From NCBI GenBank assembly GCA_026826555.1, contig JAKSZT010054571.1:56110-120109 (forward strand): a DNA stretch of 64,000 nucleotides. Reading direction: 5' to 3'. Origin of the DNA: Tolypeutes matacus. Lineage: Eukaryota; Chordata; Mammalia; Cingulata; Chlamyphoridae. Position numbers and translations under genes: made by a program. Below the pieces are notes generated by a model that saw only the letters and a program-made list of their open reading frames with translations, did not search any database and was not told the origin of the DNA. Each line of letters begins with the position of its first letter. Positions within the stretch are counted from its first letter, which is position 1. Positions 39,001-50,900 of the stretch are shown here, in pieces.

Positions 39001-42000
39001 ACAGCCTCCATGGGCTCAATCAGCTCTATGGGTTCCGCAGGAGTCTATATACTCACAGATTTCACAGTCTCCCAGACCTTCATCGGACTGCACCGGCTCT
39101 ACAGGCCTTCTTGGCTTCAGAATCTCCATGGGCTTCCCGATTTCCATGGCTTCCACAAACTCCACCAGCTCCATATACTCCATGGGCTTCACAGGTTGCA
39201 CAGATTCCACTGGCCTTCACAGTATCCACGGACTCCATGGTCTCCCTGGTCTCCATGGCCTCAGGGACTCTACAGTCCTTTACAACTCCATGGGCTCCAC
39301 AATCACCATTAACTCCACATAATCCAGAGAATCTATGGCCTGTACAGTGTCCAAGGCCTCAATGGGTACCACAGTCTCCACAGGCTCCACAGGCTCAATG
39401 GGCTCCACAGATATCAAAGGGCTACATGTCCTTAACATGTTCCCCATTCACTGTAGTGTCCTTGGAGTCCATACCACAACAAGCTCCAAGGGCCCCATGG
39501 GCTCGACAAGCCCCACAGGATCCACAGGCCTATACAGGCTACACAAGCTGCCTGGGCCTGCACAGGCTTCAAGGAATCCTTGGGCTTTGTGACTTACACG
39601 GTCTTGACAGACTTCATGGTCTCCATGGCCTCAAAATCTCCACAGGACTTCACAGACTCCACACGCCTCTAAAGTCTCCATAGGCTCCACGGGCTCCCTG
39701 GTCTCAACATGCTCCACAGGCTCCATGGGTATGCACAGGCTCCAAAGCCTCCACACACTACAGGTTCCATGGGTTCAATGTACTCCACAGTCTCTATGGG
39801 TCTGCACCATCTCTACAGGCTCCATTGACTCCACAGCCTCTACAAGCTTTACGGGTTCCTCATGCCCCACAGGCTCCATGGGCCTGCACAGACTGTATGG
39901 TCTCAAAGGGCTTCAAATGCTCAATAAGGTTCATGGACCTGCAGATGCTCCACAGGTCTCCAGGAGCAATGAATGCTCCATGGGCTCCATGACCTCCAAG
40001 ACGTCCATGGCATCCATGTGGCTTCACAGTCTCTAGAAGCTCCCCAGTCTCCTCTGGCTACATGAGCCTTCACAGACCTCACAGGCTCCATGGCCCAGAA
40101 TGGAGTCCACTGACTCCACAGGCCTCAACATGATTCTCGGCTTCCTCAGACTCTTCAGCTTCCACAAGCTGCATGGAGCTACATAACCTTCGTGGGCTCC
40201 ATGGGATCCACATTCCTCCATGGCCTCAATAGACTCTGCCAGCACCATGAGTTTGCACAGGCTTCATGGCCTCCATGAGATATGCAGGCTCTGCAGGCTC
40301 CATATGCTCCATGGATTCCATGGGCTCCATGAGCTCCAGTGGTTCCACAGGCCTGTACAGTTGCCATAGACTCCATGACGTCTATAGGACTCTACAGGCT
40401 CCACTGGCCTCCCTGTTTTTCACAGTTTGCCCAGCCCTGCTGAGTACCATTGTCTCCACAGGGTCTGCAGGAATTCACAAGCTCCATAGGCCTCACGGGT
40501 TTCACAGCCTCCATGGGCTCCATCAGCTCCAAGGGTTCCACAGGCCTCTATAATCTCAAAAACTTCCCAGTGTTCCTGTCCCTCATGGGAATGCACAGGC
40601 TCCACAGGCCTCCTTGGTTCCATAATCTCCATGTGTTCCTAGGTCTCAATAAATTCCACAAACGCCACCAGCTCCATGGACTCCATGGGCTTCACAGATT
40701 GCACAGGGTCCACTGGGCTACACAACAATCAAAAACTCCATGGGCTACATGGACTACACAAGCTCTATGGGCTCTACAGTCCTTTATGAGTCCATGGGCT
40801 CCACCAGCTCCATCGGCTCCACAGAATCTACAGGCTCTAAAGTCTGTACAGACTCCACATGCCTCAATGGGTGCCGCAGTCTCCACAAGCTCTTTGGGCT
40901 CTATGGGCTCCACAGGTGTCAAGGGGCTACAGGCACTTAACGGGCTCCACATTCTCTGTAGTGCCCTTGGGCTCCATACTTCAACATGCTACATGGGCAT
41001 GCTACATGCAACAAGTCCCATGGGCTTGACAAACTCCACAGGATCCACAGGGCTGTACAGGCTCTACAAGCTCCCTGGGCCTCCACAGGTTCCAAAGGCC
41101 CCACAATCCCAACTGCCTTACACAGACTCCACAGTCTCCATGAAATCTATGGTCTCCACAGGCAGCACATGCTCCAGAGATGTCAATGGCCTCAAGGGGC
41201 TTTCATAGGCTCCACAGGCTTCCACGGGCTGCATGGACTCCAATGGCTCCATGGGCACCACGGGCTCCACAGACTCCATTGGTATGCAGAGGCTCCACAG
41301 GCTCTACTTACTCCATAGGCTCTTCAGACTCCATAAGGCCCACATGCTCCACAGGCTCTATGGGCCTGCAAAGGCTGCATGGACTCTAATTGCTTCAAAC
41401 GCTCAACAGGCTCCATAGGGATGCAGAGGCTCCACAGGTCTCCAGAGGCAATGTATGCTTCATGGGCTCCATGATCTCCAGGGCCTCCATGGCATCCATG
41501 TGGCTTCAGAGTCTCCACAGTCTCCCCAGTCTCCACAGGCTCCATGAGCCAGCACAGGCCTCACACTCTCCATAACCCAAAATGGACTCCTCAGAGTCCA
41601 CAAGCCTCCACATGATCCTCAGCCTCCTCAGAGTCTACATTCTCCACAGCATTCATGGGCCTATGTAACCTCTATGGCCTCAAAGGGATCCACATTCCTC
41701 CATGGCCTCAACAGGTTCTGCCAGAAACATGAGCCTGCACAGGCTCCATGGCCTCCATGAGATACACAGGTTCGGCCGTCTCCACATGATTGATGGGTTC
41801 CATGGGCTCCATGAGATCCAGGGGTTCCACAGGCTCCACATGTTCCACATGCCTCCACATTTGCCATAGGCTCCATGGGGTCCATAAGCCTTTAGATGCT
41901 CCGCAGGCATCCATGGGTTCCACAGGCTCACCAGGCCTGCAGAGGTACCATGGGCTCCACAGGGTCCTGAGGCCTGCACAGGCTGTACAAGCCTCCATGG

Positions 42001-43007
42001 TTTTTAAAGCTTCCATGGGCTCCCTCAGCTCCATGGGTTCTGCAGGCCTCTATATTCTCACAGACTTCACAGTCTCTCTGTCCTTCATGGTGCTGTAAAG
42101 GCTCCACATGCCTCCTTGGATTCCAAAGTCTCCATGGGCTCCTCAGTCTCCCTGGCTTCCACAAACTCCACCAGCTCCATGGTCCATGGGCTTCACAAGT
42201 TGCACAGTTTCCACTGGCCTATACAGTATTCATGAGCTCCATGGACTCCATGGCTCCTTGGTCTCCAGGGGCTCTACAGTCCTTTACAGCTCCATGGGCT
42301 CCACCTGCTCCATTGGATCCACAGAATCCACCAGCTCTAAGGTCTGTACAGGCCCCACAGGCCTCAATGGGCATAGCAGGCTCCAGAGGCTCAATATGCT
42401 CCATGGGCTCAACAGGTGTCAATGGGCTACATGTCCTTTACAGTTTCAACATTCTCTGTAGTGTCCTTGGGCTCCATACCTGAACAGACTCCATGGACCT
42501 CATGGGCTTGATGAGCTCAACAGGCTCCACAGTCCTGGACAGGCACCACAAGCTCCCTGGGGCTGCACAAGCATCAAGGGCTCCACAGGTTTTGTGAACT
42601 CCATGGTCCTGACAGACTTCATGGGATACAAGGTTTCAACGAGCTCCCCAGGCTTTCATGTGCTCCACAGGCCACTAGAGTCTCCATGGGTTCCACGAGC
42701 TCCACAGGTCTGCATAGTTCCCATGGGTTCCACAGGCTCAAAGTGCTTCATGGGCCTCCACAAACTCCAAATGCCCCACAGACTCCACTGGCCTACAGAG
42801 CCTCCAGTCTCCATGGATTCTGTGGTGTCCACAGGCAGCAAAATCTCCACATGTGTGAATGGCCTCTAAGGTCCTGATAGGCTCCAAGGGCTTCCACAGG
42901 AAGCACAGACTCCACAACCACCACAGGTACCATGTGCTCCACAGATTCCATGGGCCTGCACAGGCTGCATGGCCTCCAAGGGTTTCAAAGGATCAACAGG
43001 CTCCATG
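36068..43007 (+). repeat. 9-bp minisatellite array, forward arm (GGCTCCAYR)
   Basis: About 6.9 kb of degenerate GGCTCCACA/GGCTCCATG nonamers with occasional 3-base shifts. Higher-order structure is visible through less regular marker segments: a TATATTCTCACAGA-like marker at about 36399, 38525, 39046, 40548 and 42048, and a TCAAAGGGCTACATGT-like marker at about 37586, 39410, 40915 and 42415. The last three of each are 1.50 kb apart. All frames here encode only short-period peptides (GSM, LHR, APW types) in several frames at once, so no gene is called. Confidence 0.92.
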
Positions 43008-43016
43008 GGGCTCTGT

Positions 43017-44420
43017 GAGTTGGAATGGCCAACCTTCAAAGTCACATGGCCCTCTGAAGGGACCACTGATTTACTAACCACCTACACGGTCTGGAGAATA
43101 GTCTATGGGGAGCCCGCCCACCCAGACCAAATACCATACATTGATGTGTGGATTGAACTGTTAATTAATAACCCAAAATGGTAAAAATCTTGTCTTGCGG
43201 GTTGTGCAGTCCAGCCCGCCATTCAGCTCCCCATGAAACCCCACACTAAGGGCCCAGGAACCACTGTACTCCAAGGGGAACTGGAAGAACTAGTTGAGGA
43301 ACCTCCTCTGTGTCATCCCCAACCCCGGAATCCTCTATGCCCTCCTGCACCTTTGACAGCCCCTCCTGAACTCCTCTATACCCTGCCCCCCACCTCTAAG
43401 AAAACACCCTTGGTTAACCCTCCCCATACTCGAAAGGGGATGCCATATCTGGCACCTAGAAGAGAAGACGTGGTGCCCCTACTGCTCTTGTGTCAGGCAG
43501 GCTCTGGGGTAGGGAATGATGGGCTCCCATTTATGGTATATGCCCCTTTTCTCCTCCACTGATCTGTACAATTGGAAGCATCAGAACCCTCCATTTTCTG
43601 AAAAAACCCAAGGGCTATTCGGAGTTCTTCTTTACCCACAACCCCACTTGGGATGATTGTCATCAGCTGTTGCAGGTCCTATTCACCTCTGAAGAAAGAG
43701 ACAGGATCCAAAGGGAGGCAATAAAGACAGTTATAGGCCATGACAGCTTGCCTACTACAGATCCTGCATGCATTGAAAAGGTTTTTCCCTCTACCCGCCC
43801 CGAGTGGAACTACAACTCAGACCAAGGTAAGGAGGCTCTCAAGCATATCCACCAGACTGTTTTGTGGGGCCTTTGAGTTGCTGCCCAGAAGCCTACTAAT
43901 CTTTCAAAGGTAAGCAAAACTACCCAAGAGCCTAATGAGTCAGCCTCAGCCTTTTTAGAAAGATTAATGGAAGCCTATTGGAATTATACTCCAATAGACC
44001 CTGAATCTTCTAAAAACTGTAGGGCAATTAATATAGCATGTGTCACTCAGCCAGCTCCTGATATCTGGAAGAAGTTGCAGAGTTGGAGGGTTTGAAGTGA
44101 AATTACTTTCTGAATTATTGGAGTTGGCTCAGAAGTTGTTCAACAACAGAGAAGACGTGGACATCATAAAAACTAGGAAAGTAGCCAAAGTTCTATTAAG
44201 TACCATGTCTGGTGAAAACCCACGAGCCTTTCTGCCTCAGGGAGCAGCTGGGAGCCTAAGAAAAACAGGACAAAGTAGACCTGGATTAGATAAAAAATCA
44301 GTGTGCCTATTGTAAAGGGCACTGGAAAAATGAATATCCTCAACATCAGGCCAAAAAGCAGGCCAGAATCAGCTCAAATCTACCCTCAACAGATTGATGG
44401 GGCCAGGGCTCATCAAGCCC
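43017..44420 (+). pseudogene. gag: gag remnant of plus-strand gammaretrovirus-like ERV
   Basis: Matrix sequence starts mid-domain (LEWPTFKVTWPSEGTTDL, 43017 on). A proline-rich linker lies at 43310-43440. Capsid starts near 43490 and includes FTHNPTWDDCHQLLQVLF (43640-43685) and a major-homology-like segment near 43935-43990 (NESASAFLERLMEAYWNYTP). A possible nucleocapsid remnant, with CAYCKGHWK-like spacing, is near 44300. Several stops, including one replacing a residue after LWGL at 43876, and frameshifts. Core-forming protein when intact; not functional here. Confidence 0.82.
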
Positions 44421-44430
44421 TCAAGATCCC

Positions 44431-46200
44431 ATGGTAAAATTAAAAGTTGGGGGCAGTTCAGTTGAATTCTTGGTCGATACAGGAGCTACATTCTCCTCAT
44501 TAAAAGCTGACCCAGAACCATGTATGTATAGATGCACCCTAATCCAAGGAGCTACTGGAAACATGGAAACCTGCACCTGGACCACCTCCTGGACTGTGGA
44601 CATAGGAAAAGTTACTGTTACACACTCTTTTCTAGTTTTGCCTGACTGCCCATAGCCCTTAATGGGCCAAGACTTGTTACATAAACTACAAGCCACCATC
44701 TCTTTCTGGGACAGTGATGCTAAGCTGATGCAGCCACAGACTCTTCTAGTCATTTGCACCATCTCAGAAGAATATCTCCTAGTAAACACTAAGGGGCAGT
44801 CTGCCAACAATTGGTTGCTGCAAGAATTCCAATGTCTAGTTCCAGGGGTGTGGGCAGAAACAAACTCCCCCAGGATGGCCAGACTTCAAACACTGGTAGT
44901 CTTGCAACTACTGAACACAGCCACCCCAATTCAGGTCGGGCAATACCTGATTAGCCATAAGGCCAGGCTGGGAATAGAGGGGCACATTCATTGTTTGCTG
45001 GAGGTGGGCATCCTCATATATTGCCAGTCCTCCTGGAATACCCCCTTGCTCCCCATCCAAAAGCCCAGCAGTACTGACTACTGACCAGCACAAGGCCTCT
45101 GGGAAATCATGCATTGCAAGGGACATCAAAAAGGAGACTCTCCACAAGCAAAAGGAAATTTTCTGGGAGATGAAGCAGCATGAGCAGCAGCCCACCTGCC
45201 AGTCGCCCTCCTCCAACTGTTCCTGGCTGTCCCCACTTGAGAGGTGTCAGCGTTCTGGTATTCTCCAGAAGAGGTAGATAAAGGAAAATTTCTGGGGGCC
45301 CAAACAACGCAAAAAGGGTAGCTCATCCTGCCAGATGGCAGACTTTACTTGCCAGAAACAGCAGGAAGTCAGTTAGCAAAATGATTACACACTACTACAC
45401 ATATGGGAAGCACCAAGTTAACTGAGCTACTGCAAAAAGACTTTTGCTTCCAAAACTTGTCTAAAATCAGCAAAGATCTCTCAAACCAATGTGAGGTCTG
45501 TGCCAAAGTAAATCAAAAAGGAAGAATAAGAATTCCAGAGGGGAATAGGCTATGAGGATTAGAACCTGGAGAATACTGGGAAATAGACTTTACAAACTTA
45601 AAACCGGGCAAATATGATTACAAATATCTCCTAGTACTGGTGGACACTTTCTCAGGTTGAACTGAAGCATTTCCAACGAAAGGTGAAACCCCAGCTGTAG
45701 TATTAAAAAATTAATATCTAAGGTTATACCAAGGTTTGGGCTACCCCTATGAGTGGGGTCAGATCATGGCCCAGACTTTGTAGCAGTGGTGACTCAGCAG
45801 TTGGCTAAAGCTCTGGCAATAAATTGGAAATTACATTGTGTGTTTCTACCCTAAGGCTCAGGACAGGTAGAGAACATGAACCACACCTTGAAGGATGCAT
45901 TAACTAAGTTGGCTTTGAAGTCTGGCAAAAACTGGGTGAGTCTCCTTCCCTTTGCCCTTTTAAAAGCCAGGTGCACCCCGTATGTGCAAGGCATAATGCA
46001 TTATGAAAATACGTTTGGCAGACCTCCACTCCTATTGCCTAAGATAGGATTAGAAACTGTGACTGAATTTGACAACCAATATCTCTTTTCTTCCCTAAAG
46101 TTTCTCAACTGGATTAGAAAGACAGTAAATAAAACTGTACAATCTGCACACTCTCCTCTTTCCAGTATTAACTTCATTCCTTTTCAGGCCCAACCATGAG
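44431..46200 (+). pseudogene. pol: pro-pol remnant with internal RT deletion
   Basis: Protease keeps the active-site block FLVDTGATFSSLK near 44470-44505. RT begins near 44935 (PIQVGQYLISHKARLGI) and stops being recognisable after PLLPIQKPSSTDY at 45080. Within about 30 bases the reading becomes EIMHCKGHQKGD, the end of RNase H, so most of RT and RNase H is deleted and no YxDD remains. Integrase continues: CEVCAKVN near 45490, YWEIDFTN near 45580, a C-terminal part at 45876-46199. Many stops. Function lost. Confidence 0.82.
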
Positions 46201-46439
46201 CTCTAGTCTGGATATGAAAACTCCAAGCCAAGACCATTGAGCCTCGTTGGACAGGCCGATATGTTGTGATCCTCACGACACTACAGCTGTGAGGTTTGTG
46301 GGGAAGAAACACTGAATACATGCATCTCATTTAAAACTTGCCAGAAAGGACACCAAAAAAGAGGACGTTGATAAGTGGACTGTCATCTGAACCAAAGAGC
46401 CTTAGAAAGTCAAGATTAGTCAAATTAAGTCAGACTAAA

Positions 46440-47430
46440 AATTGATATGAGTTTAAAATTGGGAAAATTTTTGTGGGCTCAGGCCACCCCATTCTGGTGA
46501 ACTATGTATGTGTGAAATGTAATTCGTGCTGTAGATGGGGAAGTCCTAAATACTCCCCAGTCCATTAGTAAAAAGTCCTGTCATAATCTTTGAACTATGT
46601 GCCCTATTTGGGAAAAACAAAAAGTTCATTCCCCACCAACCCACCAGTAGAGGTAAAAAGCCTTACTATGGGTGTGGCACCTGAGTAATAAAAAAGCATT
46701 AGCTGAAACTCCCTTCTATTCCTGTCCAGCTGGGGGTTCCCCAGAATGTGATGTCCTAGAAAAATGTACTGGTAATCAGGAGAAAGTGGACATGAGTATC
46801 TTAATGCCCTAGGCCACTACAAATGGGTCATCCCCATCCTTGTTCCCATTCTAGTTGGCCTTGGAATAGGAGGGTCAGTTGCTGTAGGCACTACCACTTT
46901 AATTACAGGGGGAAAAATTTAAAGTTCTCACCTCACAAGTTAAATCTGATTTAAAAGATTTTAAAAATCTGTTAACAACCTGGAACAATCTCTATCCTCC
47001 CAAGCAGAGGTAGTACTACAAAACAGGTGGGGACTAGATCTATTGTTTTTAAAACAAGGTGGCCTCTCTGTAGCCTTAGGAGAGAGCTGCTGTTTTTATG
47101 TTAATCATTCAGGAATAATTAAAGAAAGTCTGTCACTTTTATGAAACAGGCTAAAAGAACGAGAAGAGCTATGATCTAGAGATACAAATTGGTATGAAAA
47201 ACTGTTTTCCTGGTCCCCTGGTTAAAAACTATGCTCTCAGCAGCCATAGGACCCCTGATTCTGGTAATACTGAACTTTTGACAGGGCCCTGCCTAGTAAA
47301 TTGTCTTATGTCCTATATTAAAAAAGGACTTCAGGCAATAAAATTAATGGCACTGTGTGCTGCATCATTGTACACAACATATTCACCATGAAATAATAAA
47401 ACTGAATCAATGATTTGTTTCCATGGCAAA
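46440..47430 (+). pseudogene. env: env remnant of plus-strand ERV
   Basis: SU is barely readable. A fusion-peptide-like region lies near 46850-46910. TM is clearer at 46980-47160, with [17 protein letters not shown] in broken frames (an extra base near 47020) followed by VALGESCC. The first cysteine of the TM C-x6-CC motif reads as serine (about 47067), so the usual SU-TM disulfide could not form as read. A membrane-proximal NWYEKLFSW and a tail piece run to about 47390. Not functional. Confidence 0.7.
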
Positions 47431-47444
47431 ATAAGAGTGGGGAA

Positions 47445-47941
47445 TGTAATGGAGAATTTTAAACAAAGTAACACTGATGAAAATTCCTAAGGCCTACAAA
47501 ACCTGCTTAAAACAATACCCTGGATATGCATCCATGCCTGACCAATCACGCCACCATGGAGATGGCAAAAACCACCCCTAGTAAAGATTAACTAAGACCC
47601 CCTTAATGCCAATGCTAATTGCAAAAATTAGCTTCTGTAATATTGCTTGCTTACTCTGCTGGATATGGACAATTGAAGCTACCCCTCACACTTTCTGGCA
47701 TAAGAAAATTAATGCTTTGTTTTAATCAACTAATCTGATATCTGAGCACAAAGAAAAGTTGCTTTATTATTCTGACCCTGCTAAAATTCCCTGTAAAAAC
47801 CCACCACGGGAAGCCAGGGATCACTTCTGTCCATACAGCTGGAGGAGGCCCCGGCTGGCTGGAAATAAATGTTCCTATCCTAATCACATTGTCTGGGTGC
47901 TGAGTTTCTCTCTGGATGAAGTGTCCCACTTCAGTTTCACA
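47445..47941 (+). repeat. 3' LTR of plus-strand ERV
   Basis: TGTAATGGAG to AGTTTCACA, about 497 bp, preceded by the purine tract AAAATAAGAGTGGGGAA (47428-47444). AATAAATG near 47865 serves as polyadenylation signal. The second satellite family starts at the very next base. Confidence 0.75.
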
Positions 47942-50900
47942 TAACTCTCTGTGAATGCAGGCAGTACTTCAAGTTTGAAAGGTCAGTAAGATACACGTAT
48001 GTTTGACTGCTATGCACTTGCTTTCACTCACTGTAACCAACACACAGCTTTTTTCTAATAGTATGCCAATGTGGTAGTTTCTTTACTTTACATATCTAAA
48101 TAAGATTTGTTTTATTTGCTGCTATGCAGGTGTTTTCACTTACAATTATCTTCAAACCCTGGTTCTATCTAACACGCTGTGAATGTAGGAGGTACTTCAA
48201 CTTTGAAACATAAGTAAGATACTTGTTTGGCTGTTATGCACTTGCTTTCACTCACTATCAATGTAAAAACATTGCTTTTACCTAATGCTATGGCAATGCA
48301 GTAGTTTCTTCACTTTTCAAATCTAAGATTTGGTTTTGTTTGCTGCTATGCATGTGTTTTCACTTAAAATCATCTTCAAAACCCTGGTTTTACCTAACTC
48401 TCTGTAAATGCAGTAGGAAATTCAAGTTTGAAAGTTAAGTAAGATACTTGTTAGTGTGGCTGCTATACACTCGTTTTCAATGACAATGTCAAAACCCTGC
48501 TTTTACTAAGAAATTGCTGCGGTTTCTTCACTATGAAAATCTATTGAAGATTCTTTCTTTTGCTGCTATGCACGTGTTTTCACTTACAATCAAATTCAAA
48601 ACACTGCCTTTCCTTAATGCTGGGTGAATGCAGTCAATTCTTCAGTTTAGAAAACCAATAAAAAAACTATTTCATTGGCTGATTTGCACGTTTTCACTCA
48701 AAATCAACTTCAAATCCCTGGTTTCACCTAACTCTCTGTGAATGCAGGAGGTACTTCAAGTTTGAAAGGTAAGTAAGATACTTGTTTGTTTGGCTGCTAT
48801 GCAATTGCTTTCACTCAGTATGCCAACACTGGTTTTTCCTAATGCTATGGAATGCAGTACTTTCTTTTTTTTTTTTTTTTTTAAAGATTTTATTTATTTA
48901 TTCATTTATCCCCCCCTTGCTGCTTGTGCTCGCTGGGTCAGCTAACCACGCCATGCGGGCGGGCTTGCCTTCACCAGGAGGCCCTGGGAACCGAACCCGG
49001 GGCCTCCCATATGGTAAACGGGAGCCCTACTGATTGAGCCACAGCAGCTTCCCATTACTTTCTTTACTTTACATATCTCAATAAGATTTGTGTGTATTTG
49101 CTGCTATGCATATGTTTTATCTTACAATTATCTTCAAAACACTGGTTTTGCGTAACATGCTGTGAATGCAGTAGGTACTTCAACTTTGAAACGTAAGATA
49201 TTGTTGTTTGCCTCTTATGCACGTGCTTTCACTCACAATCAATGTGAAAACACTGCTTTTACCTAATGCCATGCCAACGCAGTAATTTCTTCACATTTCA
49301 AATCTAAGTAAGATTTGTGTTTTGTTTGCAGCTATGCATGTGTTTTCACTCTCAATTATCTTCAAAACACTGATTTTACCTAACACACTGTGAATGCGGG
49401 TGGTACTTCTACTTTGAAATGTAAGTAAGATACTTGTTTCTTTGGCTGCTATGCACTTGCTTTCACTCACAGTTTGAAAACACTGCATTTACTTAAAGCT
49501 ATGTCAATGTTGTAGTTACTACACTTTGAAATCTAAGTAATATTTGTGTTTTGTTTTATGCCATGCAGGTGTTTTCATTTAAAATCATCTTCAAAACACT
49601 GGTTTTACCTAACACTCCATGAATGCAGGTGGTACTTCAAGTTTGAAAGTTAAATAAGATACTTTTTTGTTTGTGTGCTATGCACTTGCTTTCACTCCTT
49701 ATGCGAAAACACTGCTTTTTCCCCATGCTGTGTCAAAGCAGTAGGTTTTTACTTTACAAATCTAAATAAGATTTGTGGTTTATTTGCAACTCTGCATGTG
49801 TTTTTACTTACAATTGTCTTCAAAACACTGGTTTTACCTAACACGCTGTGAATGCAGGACATACTTCAACTTTGAAACATAAGTAAGATACTTCTTTGTT
49901 TTGCTGCTATGCAACTGCTTTCACTCACAATGTAAAAACACTGTTTTTACCTAGTGCTATACCAATGCAGTATTTTCTTATATTTTCAAATCTAAGTAAG
50001 TTTTGTGTTTTGTTTGTTGCTTTGCAAGTTTTTTCTCTTAAAATCAACTTCAAGACACTGGCTTCACCAACACTCTGTTAATTCATAAGGTACATAAAGT
50101 TGGAAAGGTAAGTAAGATACTTGTTTGTTTGGCTTCTATGCACTTTCTTTCACTCACTGGGCCAACACACTGTTTTCCTAATGTTATGCCAATGCAGTAG
50201 TTTTTTTACTTTTCAAATCAAAATAAGATTTGTGTTTTATTTGCTGCTATGCCTGTGTTTTCCCTTCAAAATTATCTTCAAAACACTGGTTTAACCTAAC
50301 ATGCTGTGAATGCAGGAAGTACTTCAACTTTGAAACCTAAGTAAGATATTTGTTTTTTCGGCTGCTATGCACTTGCTTTTACTCACAATCAATGTAAAAT
50401 CACTGCTTTTACCTAATGCTATTGCAATGCAGTAGTTTCTTCACTTTTTAAATCTAAGTAAGATTTGTGTTTTCTTTTGTGGAATGCATGTGTTTTCATG
50501 TAAATTCATCTTTAAAACACTGGTTTTATCTAACACTTAATAAATGCAGGAGGTAATTCAAGTTTAAAAGTTAATTAAGATACCTGTTTGTTTGGCTGCT
50601 ATGCACTTTCTTTCAATCACAATGTCAAAACCTTGCTTTTACAAGGCAAATGCTGCAGTTTTCCACTTTGAAAATCTAAGTAAGTTTCTTTCTTTTGCTA
50701 CTATGCATGTGATTTCATTTACAATCAACTTGAAAACACTGTGTTTCCATAATGCTGGGGGAAAGCAGTCAATACTTTTGTTTAGAAAACCAAGAAAGAA
50801 ACTTGTTTCATTGACTGCTTTGCATGTGTTTTCACTCAAAATAAACTTCAAGATACTGGTGTCAACTAATTCACTATGAATGCAGGTGGTACTTCAAGTT

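Larger units (their letters stand above)
43008..47941 (+). mobile_element. Gammaretrovirus-like ERV, plus strand, 5' truncated
   Basis: Begins inside gag at the minisatellite boundary. No 5' LTR, leader or primer site. Order: gag, protease, start of RT, an internal deletion to the end of RNase H, integrase, env, purine tract, 3' LTR. Related to the minus-strand ERV at 23370-29654 by gag (shared NPTWDDC, STRP-WNYN and QKPTNLSKVS blocks) but with a different LTR, so a sister family. Heavily mutated. Confidence 0.87.

Noticed and set aside
36175..43007. Many long open frames with GST/LHR/APW-type repeats in the forward array
   Set aside because: The repeat unit is 9 bp, so every frame yields a three-residue period and stays open by composition. 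No initiation context, domain or single-frame conservation is visible.
48782..49033. Open frame of 83 codons over the SINE
   Set aside because: It spans the poly-T tail and tRNA-like head of an inserted SINE; not a gene.
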